Assembly: GCF_004006395.2 (NCBI RefSeq)
Contig: NZ_CP029758.2
Coordinates: forward strand, 930,001 to 994,000
Length of the DNA: 64,000 nt
From: Clostridium sp. AWRP
GTDB taxonomy: Bacteria; Bacillota; Clostridia; Clostridiales; Clostridiaceae
Direction of reading: 5' to 3'
The notes beneath the pieces are model-generated. The model made no database searches and was not told where the DNA came from. It was given only the letters and a program-made list of their open reading frames with translations. The translations under genes were made by a program, and so were the position numbers. This document shows positions 55,360 to 64,000 of this stretch, in pieces. How positions within the stretch are numbered: the stretch's first letter is position 1; every line of letters begins with the position of its first letter.

Positions 55360-56325
55360 ATGAAAATAGTAGTAGCTTTAGGCGGAAATGCACTGCAAAA
55401 AGAAGGAGCACCAGCTACAGCTGAAGCACAATTGGATGTAATAAAAAAGACAGCAGTTTATTTAGCAGATATGATTGAAGAAGGACATCAGATTGTAATT
55501 GTCCATGGCAATGGGCCGCAAGTTGGGAGAATAGTTATACAAAATGAGTATGCTAGTAAAGTAACACCAGCTATGCCTTTTGATGTATGTGGAGCCATGA
55601 GTCAAGGAATGATAGGATATCATATTCAACAGGCACTAAGATGTGAATTGGTAAAGAGAGGTATAAGTAAACCAGTTACTTCTGTAATTACTCAAGTTGT
55701 TGTGGATAAGGATGATGAAGGGTTTAAAAATCCAACAAAACCAATTGGACCTTTCTATACTAAAGAAGAAGCTGAAAAAATTGTTAGTGAAAAAGGATAT
55801 AAGATGAAGGAAGATGCAGGGAGAGGCTATAGAAGAGTTGTAGCATCACCACAACCTAAGAAAATAGTAGAGATTAGTACCATTAAAAAGTTATTTAACG
55901 ATGGACAAGTATTAATTACCGTTGGTGGAGGTGGAGTACCTGTAGTTAAAAATGGAAACGGTGAACTAAAAGGAGTAGCAGCAGTTATAGATAAAGATTT
56001 TGCTGCAGAAAAGCTTGCAGAAGATTTGGATGCAGATGTACTTATGATTTTAACAGCAGTAGACAAAATTGCAATTAATTTTGGCAAACCAAATCAAATT
56101 GATTTAGATACGATGACAATAGAAGAAGGAAAAAAATATATAGAAGAAAATCAATTTGCTCCTGGAAGTATGCTACCTAAAGTTAAAGCTACCATAAAGT
56201 TTGTTTCTTCTAAAGAAGGAAGAAAAGCTATAATAGCATCACTTGATAAAACAAAAGATGCGTTAAATGGAAAAACTGGAACGACAATAAAATCAACAGA
56301 TAGAGTATTATGCCCTAGTATATAG
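55360..56325 (+). CDS. arcC: Carbamate kinase
   Basis: The protein has 321 residues. It makes ATP from carbamoyl phosphate and ADP. Motifs of the amino acid kinase fold: VVALGGNALQKEG, IVHGNGPQVGRI, GRGYRRVVASPQPK and AVDKIAINFGKP. The length is about ten over the usual 310. ATG 55360 follows AGGAGG. It is the last gene of the arginine deiminase operon. Confidence 0.94.
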   Translation: MKIVVALGGNALQKEGAPATAEAQLDVIKKTAVYLADMIEEGHQIVIVHGNGPQVGRIVIQNEYASKVTPAMPFDVCGAMSQGMIGYHIQQALRCELVKRGISKPVTSVITQVVVDKDDEGFKNPTKPIGPFYTKEEAEKIVSEKGYKMKEDAGRGYRRVVASPQPKKIVEISTIKKLFNDGQVLITVGGGGVPVVKNGNGELKGVAAVIDKDFAAEKLAEDLDADVLMILTAVDKIAINFGKPNQIDLDTMTIEEGKKYIEENQFAPGSMLPKVKATIKFVSSKEGRKAIIASLDKTKDALNGKTGTTIKSTDRVLCPSI

Positions 56326-56506
56326 GTATAACAACGTATAAAAAATCTTTAAGATAAAAGGCTTATTCAAATGAAATTTTAACACATCTTTTATATTTTT
56401 CACATTCCTATGAGTTCATTTTTCTAAATATATGTATACTTTTATAAATTTCAAAATCACTTATTTTAGAATTAAATTTAAAATTGAACTGTTAGGATAC
56501 AATTTT

Positions 56507-56570
56507 TAGGAACATTTCTACATTGGGGCTATAATTATACAATTTTAGTATACCAAAAGAAATGTTCCTA
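56507..56570. repeat. 13-bp inverted repeat ahead of the chemoreceptor gene
   Basis: TAGGAACATTTCT and AGAAATGTTCCTA are exact inverse arms 38 bases apart, enclosing ATTATACAATTTTAGTATACC. It ends 25 bases before the TTG start. Confidence 0.7.
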
Positions 56571-56594
56571 TTGTTTATAGAGGGGATATGAATT

Positions 56595-58604
56595 TTGAAA
56601 ATTAGGTTAAATTCTTTAAAATTTAAGGGAACTGCTATAATTATTATAGTGTATTTTATTTGTTTGCTACTAAGTTCTATCATAAGCTTTAATATATGCG
56701 AAAAGATATTATACGACCAATTTAATCAAAAGGCTTCTATATCATGCAGTAATGTTTCTAGTAATATAAATAATTGGATTGAAGGTCAAGGAAAAGCTAT
56801 AGAACAAATGGCTGAAGATATACAGTTTTATAATAATTTTAATGTAACTAATATGAAAAATTATTTACATATGAAACAACAATCACAAAAATATGTTATT
56901 GCTTATTACGTTGGTCTTAGTGATAAAAGATATTTTGGAAGTGATAATTGGATACCACCACAGGGTTATGATGTGACAAAACAGAAATGGTATATTCAAG
57001 CTGTGAATGAAAATAAGCTAGTGTATACAAAACCCTATATAGATCAAGCTACCAAAAAAAGTATTATTTCTATTTTGATGCCTATTAAAATTAATGGGAA
57101 AATTGTAGGTGTTATAGGTGAGGATTTATATTTGGACTATCTTATGAATATTACACAAAAATATAAAATTGGTAAAAATGATTATGTGTTTTTAGTTGAT
57201 TCAGATAATGATTTTATTATTCATAAGAATAAAAATTTTTTGCCGTCTTCAAATAAGAATGTAAATATGAGTAGTGTAAAAAATTACATTTATACAAGGA
57301 TAGCCAATAAATCTAAAAATGAAAGTAAGGGATTAATCAAAGGAAAGGATTATGATGCACAAAACAAGTATTTTGTTTATGATAAAATAAGTTCTACAGG
57401 ATGGCTTCTTGTGTTATCTATTCCTGAAATAGAAATAATAAAGCCTTTATCAAAACTTATTTCAGGATTTATTATTTCGTTTATTATTTCTATCATTATA
57501 AGTTCTTTAATTTCAATATATATTATTAATAGAATTTTAAAGGCAATATTTAAATTTAAGGAGCAAACAAAATTATTAGCTGATGGAGATTACAGAGAAA
57601 CACTAGATATTAGAACTAAAGATGAAATAGGTGATCTTGTTGGTAGTTTTAATATCATGATTACTAAACAGCAAAAATTTATAAAAAATGTGAAACAGAT
57701 GATTTACGATTTAGAGGCTGGAAACGATGAATCAGATAAAAGCATATGTGAGGTTACAGAGACAAGTAAAATTGTTACAGATTCTATGGAAGAAATATCA
57801 AATGGAAGTGTAGAACAAGCTAAAAATATGACAATTACCTTAGAAAAAGTTAATTCTCTAGGGCAAAGCATAAATAATATAGATAGTAATGTGAGAAGTA
57901 TGGTTAATGAAACAAATAAAAGTAAAGATAAAAATGAACTTGGATTAACTGCTGCCAAAGAACTTAAGGTAAAATTTGAAGAAAATAATAATTCTATTAG
58001 GGCTATGGATGAAAAAGTAAAGGATTTAACAAAAAAATTTAAATATCTGGAAGATATTAATCAAGTTATAGAATCCATATCTAAAGAAACTAACCTTTTG
58101 TCATTGAATGCTTCTATTGAAGCTGTAAAAGTAGGAGATGCAGGTAAAGGTTTTGGAGTAGTGGCTGATGAAATAAGAAAATTGTCTAATGATTCTTCAG
58201 ATTCATCAAAAAAAATAAAAAGTGCAATAGGTGAAATTGATGATATAATTAATTTGGTAAAAGTTCAAATGGCTAATACTACTGCTATATCAGAAAGCAC
58301 AAATATAAAGCTAAAGAGTACAATTAATAATTTTGAGGATGTAATAAGTTGTTCTAATAATTTAATACACCAAATTAATTTGCTAAATGATGAAACTAAT
58401 AATATGAAGAAGAGCAAAATAGAAGTAATTGAAAATATGGAGAATGTATCTAGTATCGGTGAACAGCAATCAGCAGCATCTGAAGAGGTAAGCGCCTCAA
58501 TGCAGGAACAGTTTGCTAGTATGGAAAAGATATCTAACAATATAAGAAAGATTAATAATATGAGTAAAAAGTTGTTAGAAACAATCCAGCTATTTAAAAC
58601 GTGA
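56595..58604 (+). CDS. Methyl-accepting chemotaxis protein with dCache sensor
   Basis: The protein has 669 residues. The TTG 56595 start has AGAGGGG ten bases upstream; an ATG between them leads to a stop at once. Helix 1 is at about 12-33, with an extracellular dCache domain after it (GYDVTKQKWYIQAVNENKLVYTKPYIDQATKKSIISILMPI). Helix 2 is at about 283-310, then HAMP and the signalling domain with NLLSLNASIEAVKVGDAGKGFGVVADEIRKLSND. It is next to the arc operon, which makes arginine a candidate ligand, unproven. Confidence 0.91.
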   Translation: MKIRLNSLKFKGTAIIIIVYFICLLLSSIISFNICEKILYDQFNQKASISCSNVSSNINNWIEGQGKAIEQMAEDIQFYNNFNVTNMKNYLHMKQQSQKYVIAYYVGLSDKRYFGSDNWIPPQGYDVTKQKWYIQAVNENKLVYTKPYIDQATKKSIISILMPIKINGKIVGVIGEDLYLDYLMNITQKYKIGKNDYVFLVDSDNDFIIHKNKNFLPSSNKNVNMSSVKNYIYTRIANKSKNESKGLIKGKDYDAQNKYFVYDKISSTGWLLVLSIPEIEIIKPLSKLISGFIISFIISIIISSLISIYIINRILKAIFKFKEQTKLLADGDYRETLDIRTKDEIGDLVGSFNIMITKQQKFIKNVKQMIYDLEAGNDESDKSICEVTETSKIVTDSMEEISNGSVEQAKNMTITLEKVNSLGQSINNIDSNVRSMVNETNKSKDKNELGLTAAKELKVKFEENNNSIRAMDEKVKDLTKKFKYLEDINQVIESISKETNLLSLNASIEAVKVGDAGKGFGVVADEIRKLSNDSSDSSKKIKSAIGEIDDIINLVKVQMANTTAISESTNIKLKSTINNFEDVISCSNNLIHQINLLNDETNNMKKSKIEVIENMENVSSIGEQQSAASEEVSASMQEQFASMEKISNNIRKINNMSKKLLETIQLFKT

Positions 58605-58700
58605 TAAGATTGAACAAAGAAGTTGTCAAAGAAATGTTGTGTAATATCTGGGGTACATTTATATAGCACAATCAAGGTTATAATTGGAAATAGAATAGTG

Positions 58701-59504
58701 TCAACCTATTTCCAAATTATCCCTTATATTTTTCAGGTTAGGACCAAATTCTTCGTCAAGTTCTTTTCTATGTTTGGAATATATTTCTGAAATAAATATA
58801 TCGTGAGTTATAAAACATTCAGTTACAAGCATAAAAGGTTTGTTTTGAGTCCATATACAGTAGCTTGTGTTGTCAGATTCAAATATTGAAAACAAGCATT
58901 CTTTATGATCTATTACTAAGCTAAGCCATCTTCCATTTAGTGCAGCATCTTCTTTCATACCATCCATTTCATGATAAAATACTTTTCCTATTTCATCAAC
59001 TTTACCATATAGTACGGAAACTATTTTAATATTTCTTTTTTTAGCATCTAATAATTCATCATATAAATTATTGTAATCTTTACTCCAAATATCTAGATAT
59101 ATTGATTCATTTGCGTTTCTTATCATAGATGTAATTTTATCTTTTATTTGTTCTGCATCATTAAAGTGCCACAAGTAATTTATGGATTCTAAATCATTTA
59201 TACTATTTAAATTATCTTCTAGATAACTTATTGTAGATTTAGTATCTTTTTTATACATATCTAAAAATTCTTTTAAGGGTAATGCTGTGTATTTACAAGG
59301 GTCAGAGCCGGTTTTAATAATTACATTTTTGTTTAAAAGCGACTTTACTGTATCATATACCTTTGATTGAGGAACGCCTGATCGCTTGCTAGCTTCATAA
59401 GCTGTAATTTCTTGATTTTTCAATAAAGTTAAATATATCATAGATTCATATTTGTTAAATCCTATTTTTACTAATTTAGAAATAAGTTCTTTTTCTAATT
59501 CCAT
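58701..59504 (-). CDS. TrmB-like transcriptional regulator
   Basis: The protein has about 267 residues from ATG 59504, with GGAGG at the right distance; ATG 59519 lies before that site. The winged helix (KIGFNKYESMIYLTLLKNQEITAYEASKRSGVPQSKVYDTVKSLLNKNVI) is the TrmB pattern, followed by a PLD-like effector domain. Archaeal TrmB binds sugars; bacterial ligands are mostly unknown. It is transcribed away from murG, and its own promoter is seen. Confidence 0.86.
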   Translation of the reverse strand: MELEKELISKLVKIGFNKYESMIYLTLLKNQEITAYEASKRSGVPQSKVYDTVKSLLNKNVIIKTGSDPCKYTALPLKEFLDMYKKDTKSTISYLEDNLNSINDLESINYLWHFNDAEQIKDKITSMIRNANESIYLDIWSKDYNNLYDELLDAKKRNIKIVSVLYGKVDEIGKVFYHEMDGMKEDAALNGRWLSLVIDHKECLFSIFESDNTSYCIWTQNKPFMLVTECFITHDIFISEIYSKHRKELDEEFGPNLKNIRDNLEIG

Positions 59505-59537
59505 TGGTTTGACCTCCATGTAAGATTTTCATTTATT

Positions 59538-59566
59538 ATTATACACATTATTGTTAAAGTTGTCAC
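59538..59566 (-). promoter_or_regulatory. Promoter of the TrmB-like gene
   Basis: On the minus strand GTGACA (59566-59561) and TATAAT (59543-59538) are 17 bases apart. Confidence 0.75.
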
Positions 59567-59636
59567 TCCATTTTTTATGGTAATTAAATATAACTATCCT
59601 AAAATACTAGCTTGTAAAATATTAAACTAAAATTTT

Positions 59637-59678
59637 AATATACATATTTATAAATTTTAATTCATAAATATGTATATT
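59637..59678. promoter_or_regulatory. Perfect 15-bp palindrome between trmB-like gene and murG
   Basis: AATATACATATTTAT and ATAAATATGTATATT are exact inverse arms across 12 bases. It lies between divergent genes, about 80 bases from the murG start and 70 from the trmB-like promoter. There is no T-tract. It could be an operator. Confidence 0.6.
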
Positions 59679-59759
59679 GCTCCTATTGTTGTACAAAGCA
59701 TAAATAATTACTATAATAAATCTAAGAGTTGGAAAAATTGTACGAGGAGGAAATAGAAC

Positions 59760-60824
59760 TTGAAAAAAATAATACTTACAGGTGGAGGTTCTGCTGGACA
59801 TGTTACACCTAATCTGGCCTTAGTTCCAAGATTAAAGGAACTGGGATATAACATACAGTATATAGGAACCGAAAACGGAATTGAAAGAAAAATAATAGAA
59901 GATCAAAAAATAGAGTACCATATAATATCTAGTGGTAAACTCCGAAGGTATTTTGATATAAAGAATTTTACTGATCCATTTAAAGTTTTAAAGGGAATAC
60001 TTCAAGCTATACTTATAATAAGAAAGGAAAAACCAAACATAGTATTTTCAAAAGGAGGATTTGTTTCAGTTCCTGTGGTAATTGCTGCACATATAAATAA
60101 AGTACCTGTCATTGCCCATGAATCGGATATAACTCCCGGACTTGCAAATAGATTGTCTGCACCTTATTGTACTAAGATTTGTGTTACATTTCCAGAGTCT
60201 TTAAAAAACATAAAGGGCAATAACTCAGTTTTAACAGGAACTCCTATAAGGAAAGAACTTCTAGATGGAAGTAGGATAATAGGCAGGAGAATGTGTGGAT
60301 TTGATAATGAGAAACCAGTACTTCTCATAATAGGTGGAAGTCTAGGATCTATGTTTATAAATAATACAGTTAGAAATTCACTAAATGAGCTTTTGAAAAA
60401 TTATAATATAGTTCACATATGTGGAAAGGGTAATTTAGATAGATCCCTTAAGGAGAGAAATGGATATGTACAGTTTGAGTACATAAATGAAGAATTACCG
60501 CATATAATGAATGCAGCAGATATAGTTATATCTAGGGCTGGGGCAAACGTAATATTTGAATTACTTGCTTTAAAAAAGCCAAACTTGCTAATTCCACTGT
60601 CTAAAAAATCTAGTAGAGGAGATCAGATTTTAAATGCAGCTTCTTTTGAAAAAAGTGGATATAGTATGGTTCTCCAGGAAGAGGAACTTACTTCTCAGGT
60701 ACTTTTAGATAGAATTTTTAAACTATATAGCTCTAGAAATGAATATATAAATAATATGGAGGCAAGTCCTGTACAGGATGCAGTAGGTAAAATCATAAAT
60801 TTAATAGAAAAATGCAGTATTTAA
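59760..60824 (+). CDS. murG: UDP-GlcNAc:lipid-I GlcNAc transferase MurG
   Basis: The protein has 354 residues. It adds GlcNAc to lipid I at the inner face of the membrane in peptidoglycan synthesis. The first G-loop is LTGGGSAGHVTPNLAL and the second GGSLGSMFINN; AHESDITPGLANR and SRAGANVIFELLALKKPNLLIPL complete the pattern. TTG 59760 follows AGGAGG. It is a single gene, away from any division or cell-wall cluster. Confidence 0.92.
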   Translation: MKKIILTGGGSAGHVTPNLALVPRLKELGYNIQYIGTENGIERKIIEDQKIEYHIISSGKLRRYFDIKNFTDPFKVLKGILQAILIIRKEKPNIVFSKGGFVSVPVVIAAHINKVPVIAHESDITPGLANRLSAPYCTKICVTFPESLKNIKGNNSVLTGTPIRKELLDGSRIIGRRMCGFDNEKPVLLIIGGSLGSMFINNTVRNSLNELLKNYNIVHICGKGNLDRSLKERNGYVQFEYINEELPHIMNAADIVISRAGANVIFELLALKKPNLLIPLSKKSSRGDQILNAASFEKSGYSMVLQEEELTSQVLLDRIFKLYSSRNEYINNMEASPVQDAVGKIINLIEKCSI

Positions 60825-61433
60825 GTTTAATATTAAAAATTCATAGAATAACTTTAAAAAACCGTTTTAAAAAGCTGTTATATAAAAAAATGTTAACAAT
60901 TAAACAGCTATTTAGTGCAAAACAACCACAAAAATTTAAAAAATACCATAAATTACTTGAAAAATAGTAGATAATAATGTAGAGTTATAAACAAAGGTGA
61001 AAAGCATTACTTGTATTCATTTTTACAGGTTATTATAAATTGAGATAAAACTGTATTATAAAAAATGCACACCTGTAATATAAGATTTTAAATTAATTTT
61101 TAATTTTTCCAAAATGTATTTTACATGTTTAGAATTTTGATGTATATTAAAATAGTAGAATACATAAGATACTTAAATTAATAAAGATAGTTAAGTACTT
61201 TTCAATGTGCTTTTTTAGATGTTTAATACAAGTTTTTAATTATAAAAAATGCTGTTCTATTTACTGTACTAATGGTAGTAATACAGCTGTATTAATTGCA
61301 TATAAAAAATAAGTATAGTTATTTAAGATTATGTTTTGTATTAAATCTAAATAGTACAATGTAGGTTATTTTATACTATTGCTAGTTTAATAAAAAGATT
61401 TAATTATATACTTGGAAAAGGAGAGGAATTTTT
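60825..61433. other. 609-bp gap between murG and the PFOR gene, no gene recognised
   Basis: Very AT-rich. A weak stem AGCTGTT / AACAGCT-like at about 60870-60910 may end murG transcription. TTACAGGT / ACCTGTAA at about 61023-61078 form an 8-bp inverted pair 50 bases apart. TATACT at about 61372 is the best -10 box for the downstream gene, but its -35 is poor. The length of this leader suggests regulation that I cannot identify. Confidence 0.5.
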
Positions 61434-64000
61434 ATGCGTAAAATGAAAACTATGGATGGAAATACTGCTGCTGCTTATATTTCCTATGCATTTACTGATG
61501 TAGCAGCTATTTATCCAATAACTCCATCATCACCAATGGCAGAACATGTAGATGAATGGGTAGCTAAAGGAAAGAAAAATATTTTTGGACAAAAAGTAAA
61601 AGTTATGGAAATGCAATCAGAGGCTGGAGCATCAGGAGCTGTACATGGTTCACTACAAGCAGGAGCGTTGACTAGTACATATACTGCTTCTCAAGGTTTA
61701 TTACTTATGATACCTAATATGTATAAGATTGCTGGTGAATTATTACCAGGAGTATTCCATGTATCAGCTAGAGCAGTAGCTGCAAATTCACTTAACATAT
61801 TTGGTGACCATCAAGATGTTATGGCAACAAGACAAACTGGATTTGCTCTATTTGCAGAAAGTTCAGTACAACAGGTTATGGATCTTTCAGCAGTAGCACA
61901 TTTATCAGCAATAAAAGGAAGAGTTCCATTTGTAAACTTCTTTGATGGATTCAGAACTTCTCATGAAATTCAAAAAATCGAATTATTAGATTATGAAGAA
62001 TTAGCAAAATTAGTTGATCAGAAAGCTTTGAATGATTTTAGAAGAAGAGCTTTAAATCCAGATCATCCAGTAACTCGTGGTACAGCTCAAAATCCTGATA
62101 TATACTTCCAGGAAAGAGAAGTTTCAAATAAGTACTACGAAGCACTTCCAGAGATAGTCGAAGGTTATATGCAAGAAATGACTAAACTTACAGGAAGAGA
62201 ATACCACTTGTTTAATTACTATGGAGCAAAAGATGCAGAGAGAATTATAATAGCTATGGGTTCTGTCTGTGAAACTGTAGAAGAAGTAATTGATTACTTA
62301 ACAGCAAAAGGTGAAAAAGTCGGATTACTTACAGTTCATTTATATAGACCATTTTCAATAAAACACTTTATGAAATACATACCAAAGACTGTTAAGAAAA
62401 TTGCAGTTCTTGATAGAACAAAAGAACCAGGATCAATTGGAGAACCTCTTTACTTAGATGTTAAGAATGCTTTCTATGGACAAGAAGTACAACCAGTTAT
62501 AGTTGGTGGAAGATATGGACTTGGTTCAAAAGATGTATTACCATCACATATTCTACCAGTATTTGAAAACTTAAAATCAGATAAACCTAAGGATAGATTT
62601 ACATTAAGTATAGTTGATGATGTTACAAATACTTCATTACCTATAGGAGAAGATATAAATACAACACCACAAGGAACTACAGCTTGTAAGTTCTGGGGAC
62701 TTGGATCAGATGGTACTGTTGGAGCAAACAAGAGTGCTATAAAGATTATTGGAGACCATACAGATATGTATGCTCAAGGATACTTTGCATATGATTCAAA
62801 GAAATCTGGTGGAATAACAGTTTCTCACTTAAGATTTGGTAAATCACCAATAAAATCACCATATCTTATAGATAAGGCTGATTTTATTGCAGTTCACAAT
62901 AAATCTTATGTTCACAAGTATAATGTACTTGAAGGACTTAAAAAAGGTGGTAACTTCTTATTAAATACAATCTGGACTCCAGAAGAATTGGAAAAAGAAT
63001 TACCAGCTTCAATGAAGAGATATATAGCAAATAATAACATAAATTTCTATACACTAAATGCTGTTAAAATAGCACAGGAAATTGGACTTGGTGGAAGAGT
63101 AAACATGATATGCCAGTCTGCATTCTTCAAGATTGCAAATATCATTCCAATAGATGATGCTGTTAAGTACTTAAAAGAAGCAGTTGTAACTTCTTATGGT
63201 AAGAAGGGACAAAAAGTTGTAGATATGAACAATGCTGCTATAGACAAGGGTGTAAATGCAGTAGTTAAAATAGATGTTCCAGCTTCATGGAAAGATGCTA
63301 AGGATGAAGCAGTAGAAGCTAAGAAAGATCCAGCATTCATAGAAAAGATAGTTAACCCTATGAATAGACAAGATGGAGACAAACTTCCGGTAAGTGCATT
63401 TTTAGGAATGGAAGATGGTACATTTCCAGCAGGAACTGCAGCTTATGAAAAGAGAGGAATAGCTATAAATGTTCCAGAATGGCAAGTAGACAAATGTATA
63501 CAATGTAACCAGTGTTCATTTGTATGTCCACACGCAGCTATAAGACCAGTTCTTACAACTGAAGAGGAATTAGCTAAAGCACCTCAAGGATTTGAAGCTA
63601 AAGATGCAAATGGAGCAAAGGGACTTAAATTTACAATGGCTATTTCACCACTTGATTGTTCAGGATGTGGAAACTGTGAAGATGTATGTCCAGCAAAAGA
63701 AAAAGCTCTTGTTATGAAGCCAGTAGATACTCAGCTTTCAAAGACAGAAGCCTGGGACTATGCAGTCAATACTGTATCTCATAAGGATAACCCAATGAAG
63801 AACAAATACAGTGTAAAAGCAAGTCAGTTTGAGCAGCCATTACTTGAGTTCTCAGGAGCTTGTGCAGGATGCGGAGAAACTCCTTATGTTAAACTTGTAA
63901 CCCAATTATTTGGTGATAGAATGATGATAGCAAATGCTACAGGATGTTCATCAATTTGGGGAGCATCAGCACCAGCAACTCCATACACAACTAACTACAG
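61434..64000 (+). CDS. nifJ: Pyruvate:ferredoxin (flavodoxin) oxidoreductase, 3' end outside the window
   Basis: The 855 residues visible, out of about 1,170 usual, lack only the C-terminus. ATG 61434 follows GGAGAGG. The enzyme converts pyruvate, CoA and oxidised ferredoxin to acetyl-CoA and CO2, and can run in reverse in acetogens. Domain I has AAIYPITPSSPMAEHVDEW. The domain III CoA region is VHLYRPFS. The two-cluster ferredoxin domain has CIQCNQCSFVCPHA at about 688-701 and CSGCGNCEDVCPA at about 742-754. The TPP domain starts at GACAGCGETPY. Codon use is strongly biased, as in highly expressed genes. Confidence 0.95.
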   Translation, partial: MRKMKTMDGNTAAAYISYAFTDVAAIYPITPSSPMAEHVDEWVAKGKKNIFGQKVKVMEMQSEAGASGAVHGSLQAGALTSTYTASQGLLLMIPNMYKIAGELLPGVFHVSARAVAANSLNIFGDHQDVMATRQTGFALFAESSVQQVMDLSAVAHLSAIKGRVPFVNFFDGFRTSHEIQKIELLDYEELAKLVDQKALNDFRRRALNPDHPVTRGTAQNPDIYFQEREVSNKYYEALPEIVEGYMQEMTKLTGREYHLFNYYGAKDAERIIIAMGSVCETVEEVIDYLTAKGEKVGLLTVHLYRPFSIKHFMKYIPKTVKKIAVLDRTKEPGSIGEPLYLDVKNAFYGQEVQPVIVGGRYGLGSKDVLPSHILPVFENLKSDKPKDRFTLSIVDDVTNTSLPIGEDINTTPQGTTACKFWGLGSDGTVGANKSAIKIIGDHTDMYAQGYFAYDSKKSGGITVSHLRFGKSPIKSPYLIDKADFIAVHNKSYVHKYNVLEGLKKGGNFLLNTIWTPEELEKELPASMKRYIANNNINFYTLNAVKIAQEIGLGGRVNMICQSAFFKIANIIPIDDAVKYLKEAVVTSYGKKGQKVVDMNNAAIDKGVNAVVKIDVPASWKDAKDEAVEAKKDPAFIEKIVNPMNRQDGDKLPVSAFLGMEDGTFPAGTAAYEKRGIAINVPEWQVDKCIQCNQCSFVCPHAAIRPVLTTEEELAKAPQGFEAKDANGAKGLKFTMAISPLDCSGCGNCEDVCPAKEKALVMKPVDTQLSKTEAWDYAVNTVSHKDNPMKNKYSVKASQFEQPLLEFSGACAGCGETPYVKLVTQLFGDRMMIANATGCSSIWGASAPATPYTTNY

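Noticed and set aside
60885..60910. Rex-like site (TGTTAA-CAAT-TAAACA) before the PFOR gene
   Set aside because: Only about 11 of 14 consensus bases match and it lies over 500 bases from the start codon, so chance is a fair explanation in AT-rich DNA.

Overview
The window is AT-rich (roughly 30% G+C), with dense operons and Gram-positive signals: strong GGAGG ribosome sites, TTG/GTG starts, T-boxes and a TPP riboswitch. It carries a CO dehydrogenase operon, a pyruvate:ferredoxin oxidoreductase and an arginine deiminase pathway. Together these point to an acetogenic Clostridium of the C. ljungdahlii / C. autoethanogenum type. That species call is recognition plus inference, not a database match.

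Layout. 1-3.4 kb: end of a TPP riboswitch, then a TatD-like hydrolase and a ThiX/Y/Z-type importer. 3.4-4.2 kb: a long hairpin repeat and a decayed beta-lactamase-like gene. 4.2-10.7 kb: a MocR regulator divergent from an MFS transporter, a 62-residue protein, an NhaC antiporter, cardiolipin synthase and a zinc-ribbon membrane protein. 10.8-20.9 kb: a heterodimeric ABC exporter, a CPA2 antiporter, secreted transglutaminase-like and DUF1002-like proteins, an FmdE-like protein, a beta-hydroxyacid dehydrogenase and a NIF3-like domain. 20.9-23 kb: a chemoreceptor. 23.2-28.2 kb: a promoter, two tandem leucine T-boxes and leuACDB. 28.2-32.9 kb: two more hairpin repeats, then the minus-strand operon cooS, CooF-like ferredoxin and NAD(P)H flavoprotein behind a promoter with an operator-like palindrome. 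32.9-38.7 kb: a DEAD-box helicase, a LanFEG/CprABC-like peptide-resistance transporter and its two-component system. 38.8-48.8 kb: topoisomerase IV (parE, parC), a lipoate ligase, a DJ-1 protein, an M16 peptidase and recJ. 48.9-56.3 kb: argR, a cationic amino acid permease and arcA-arcB-arcD-arcC. 56.6-64 kb: a second chemoreceptor, a TrmB-like regulator, murG and the first 2.57 kb of the pyruvate:ferredoxin oxidoreductase gene, which runs off the right edge.

How it fits together. CooS, the four-cluster ferredoxin protein and the flavoprotein form a plausible chain from CO oxidation through ferredoxin to NAD(P). PFOR supplies or uses the same ferredoxin pool. The arc genes give ATP from arginine, with ArgR and a second permease next door. 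Leucine synthesis is controlled by transcription attenuation at two successive T-boxes.

The most unusual structure is a family of about 260-bp hairpin repeats at 3411-3668, 28187-28446 and 28699-28959, with a fragment near 43.9 kb. The copies share their ends and a 17-nt apical loop (AACTCGTACCTCARACA). In one copy the stem has a completely different sequence yet still pairs. All three sit just after a stop codon and carry the loop in the same sense as the preceding gene. A second repeat family (CACAATTCACAATGCAC ends) has three full copies and two fragments, one full copy nested inside a third repeat type. No rRNA, tRNA, CRISPR array or transposase gene was seen.
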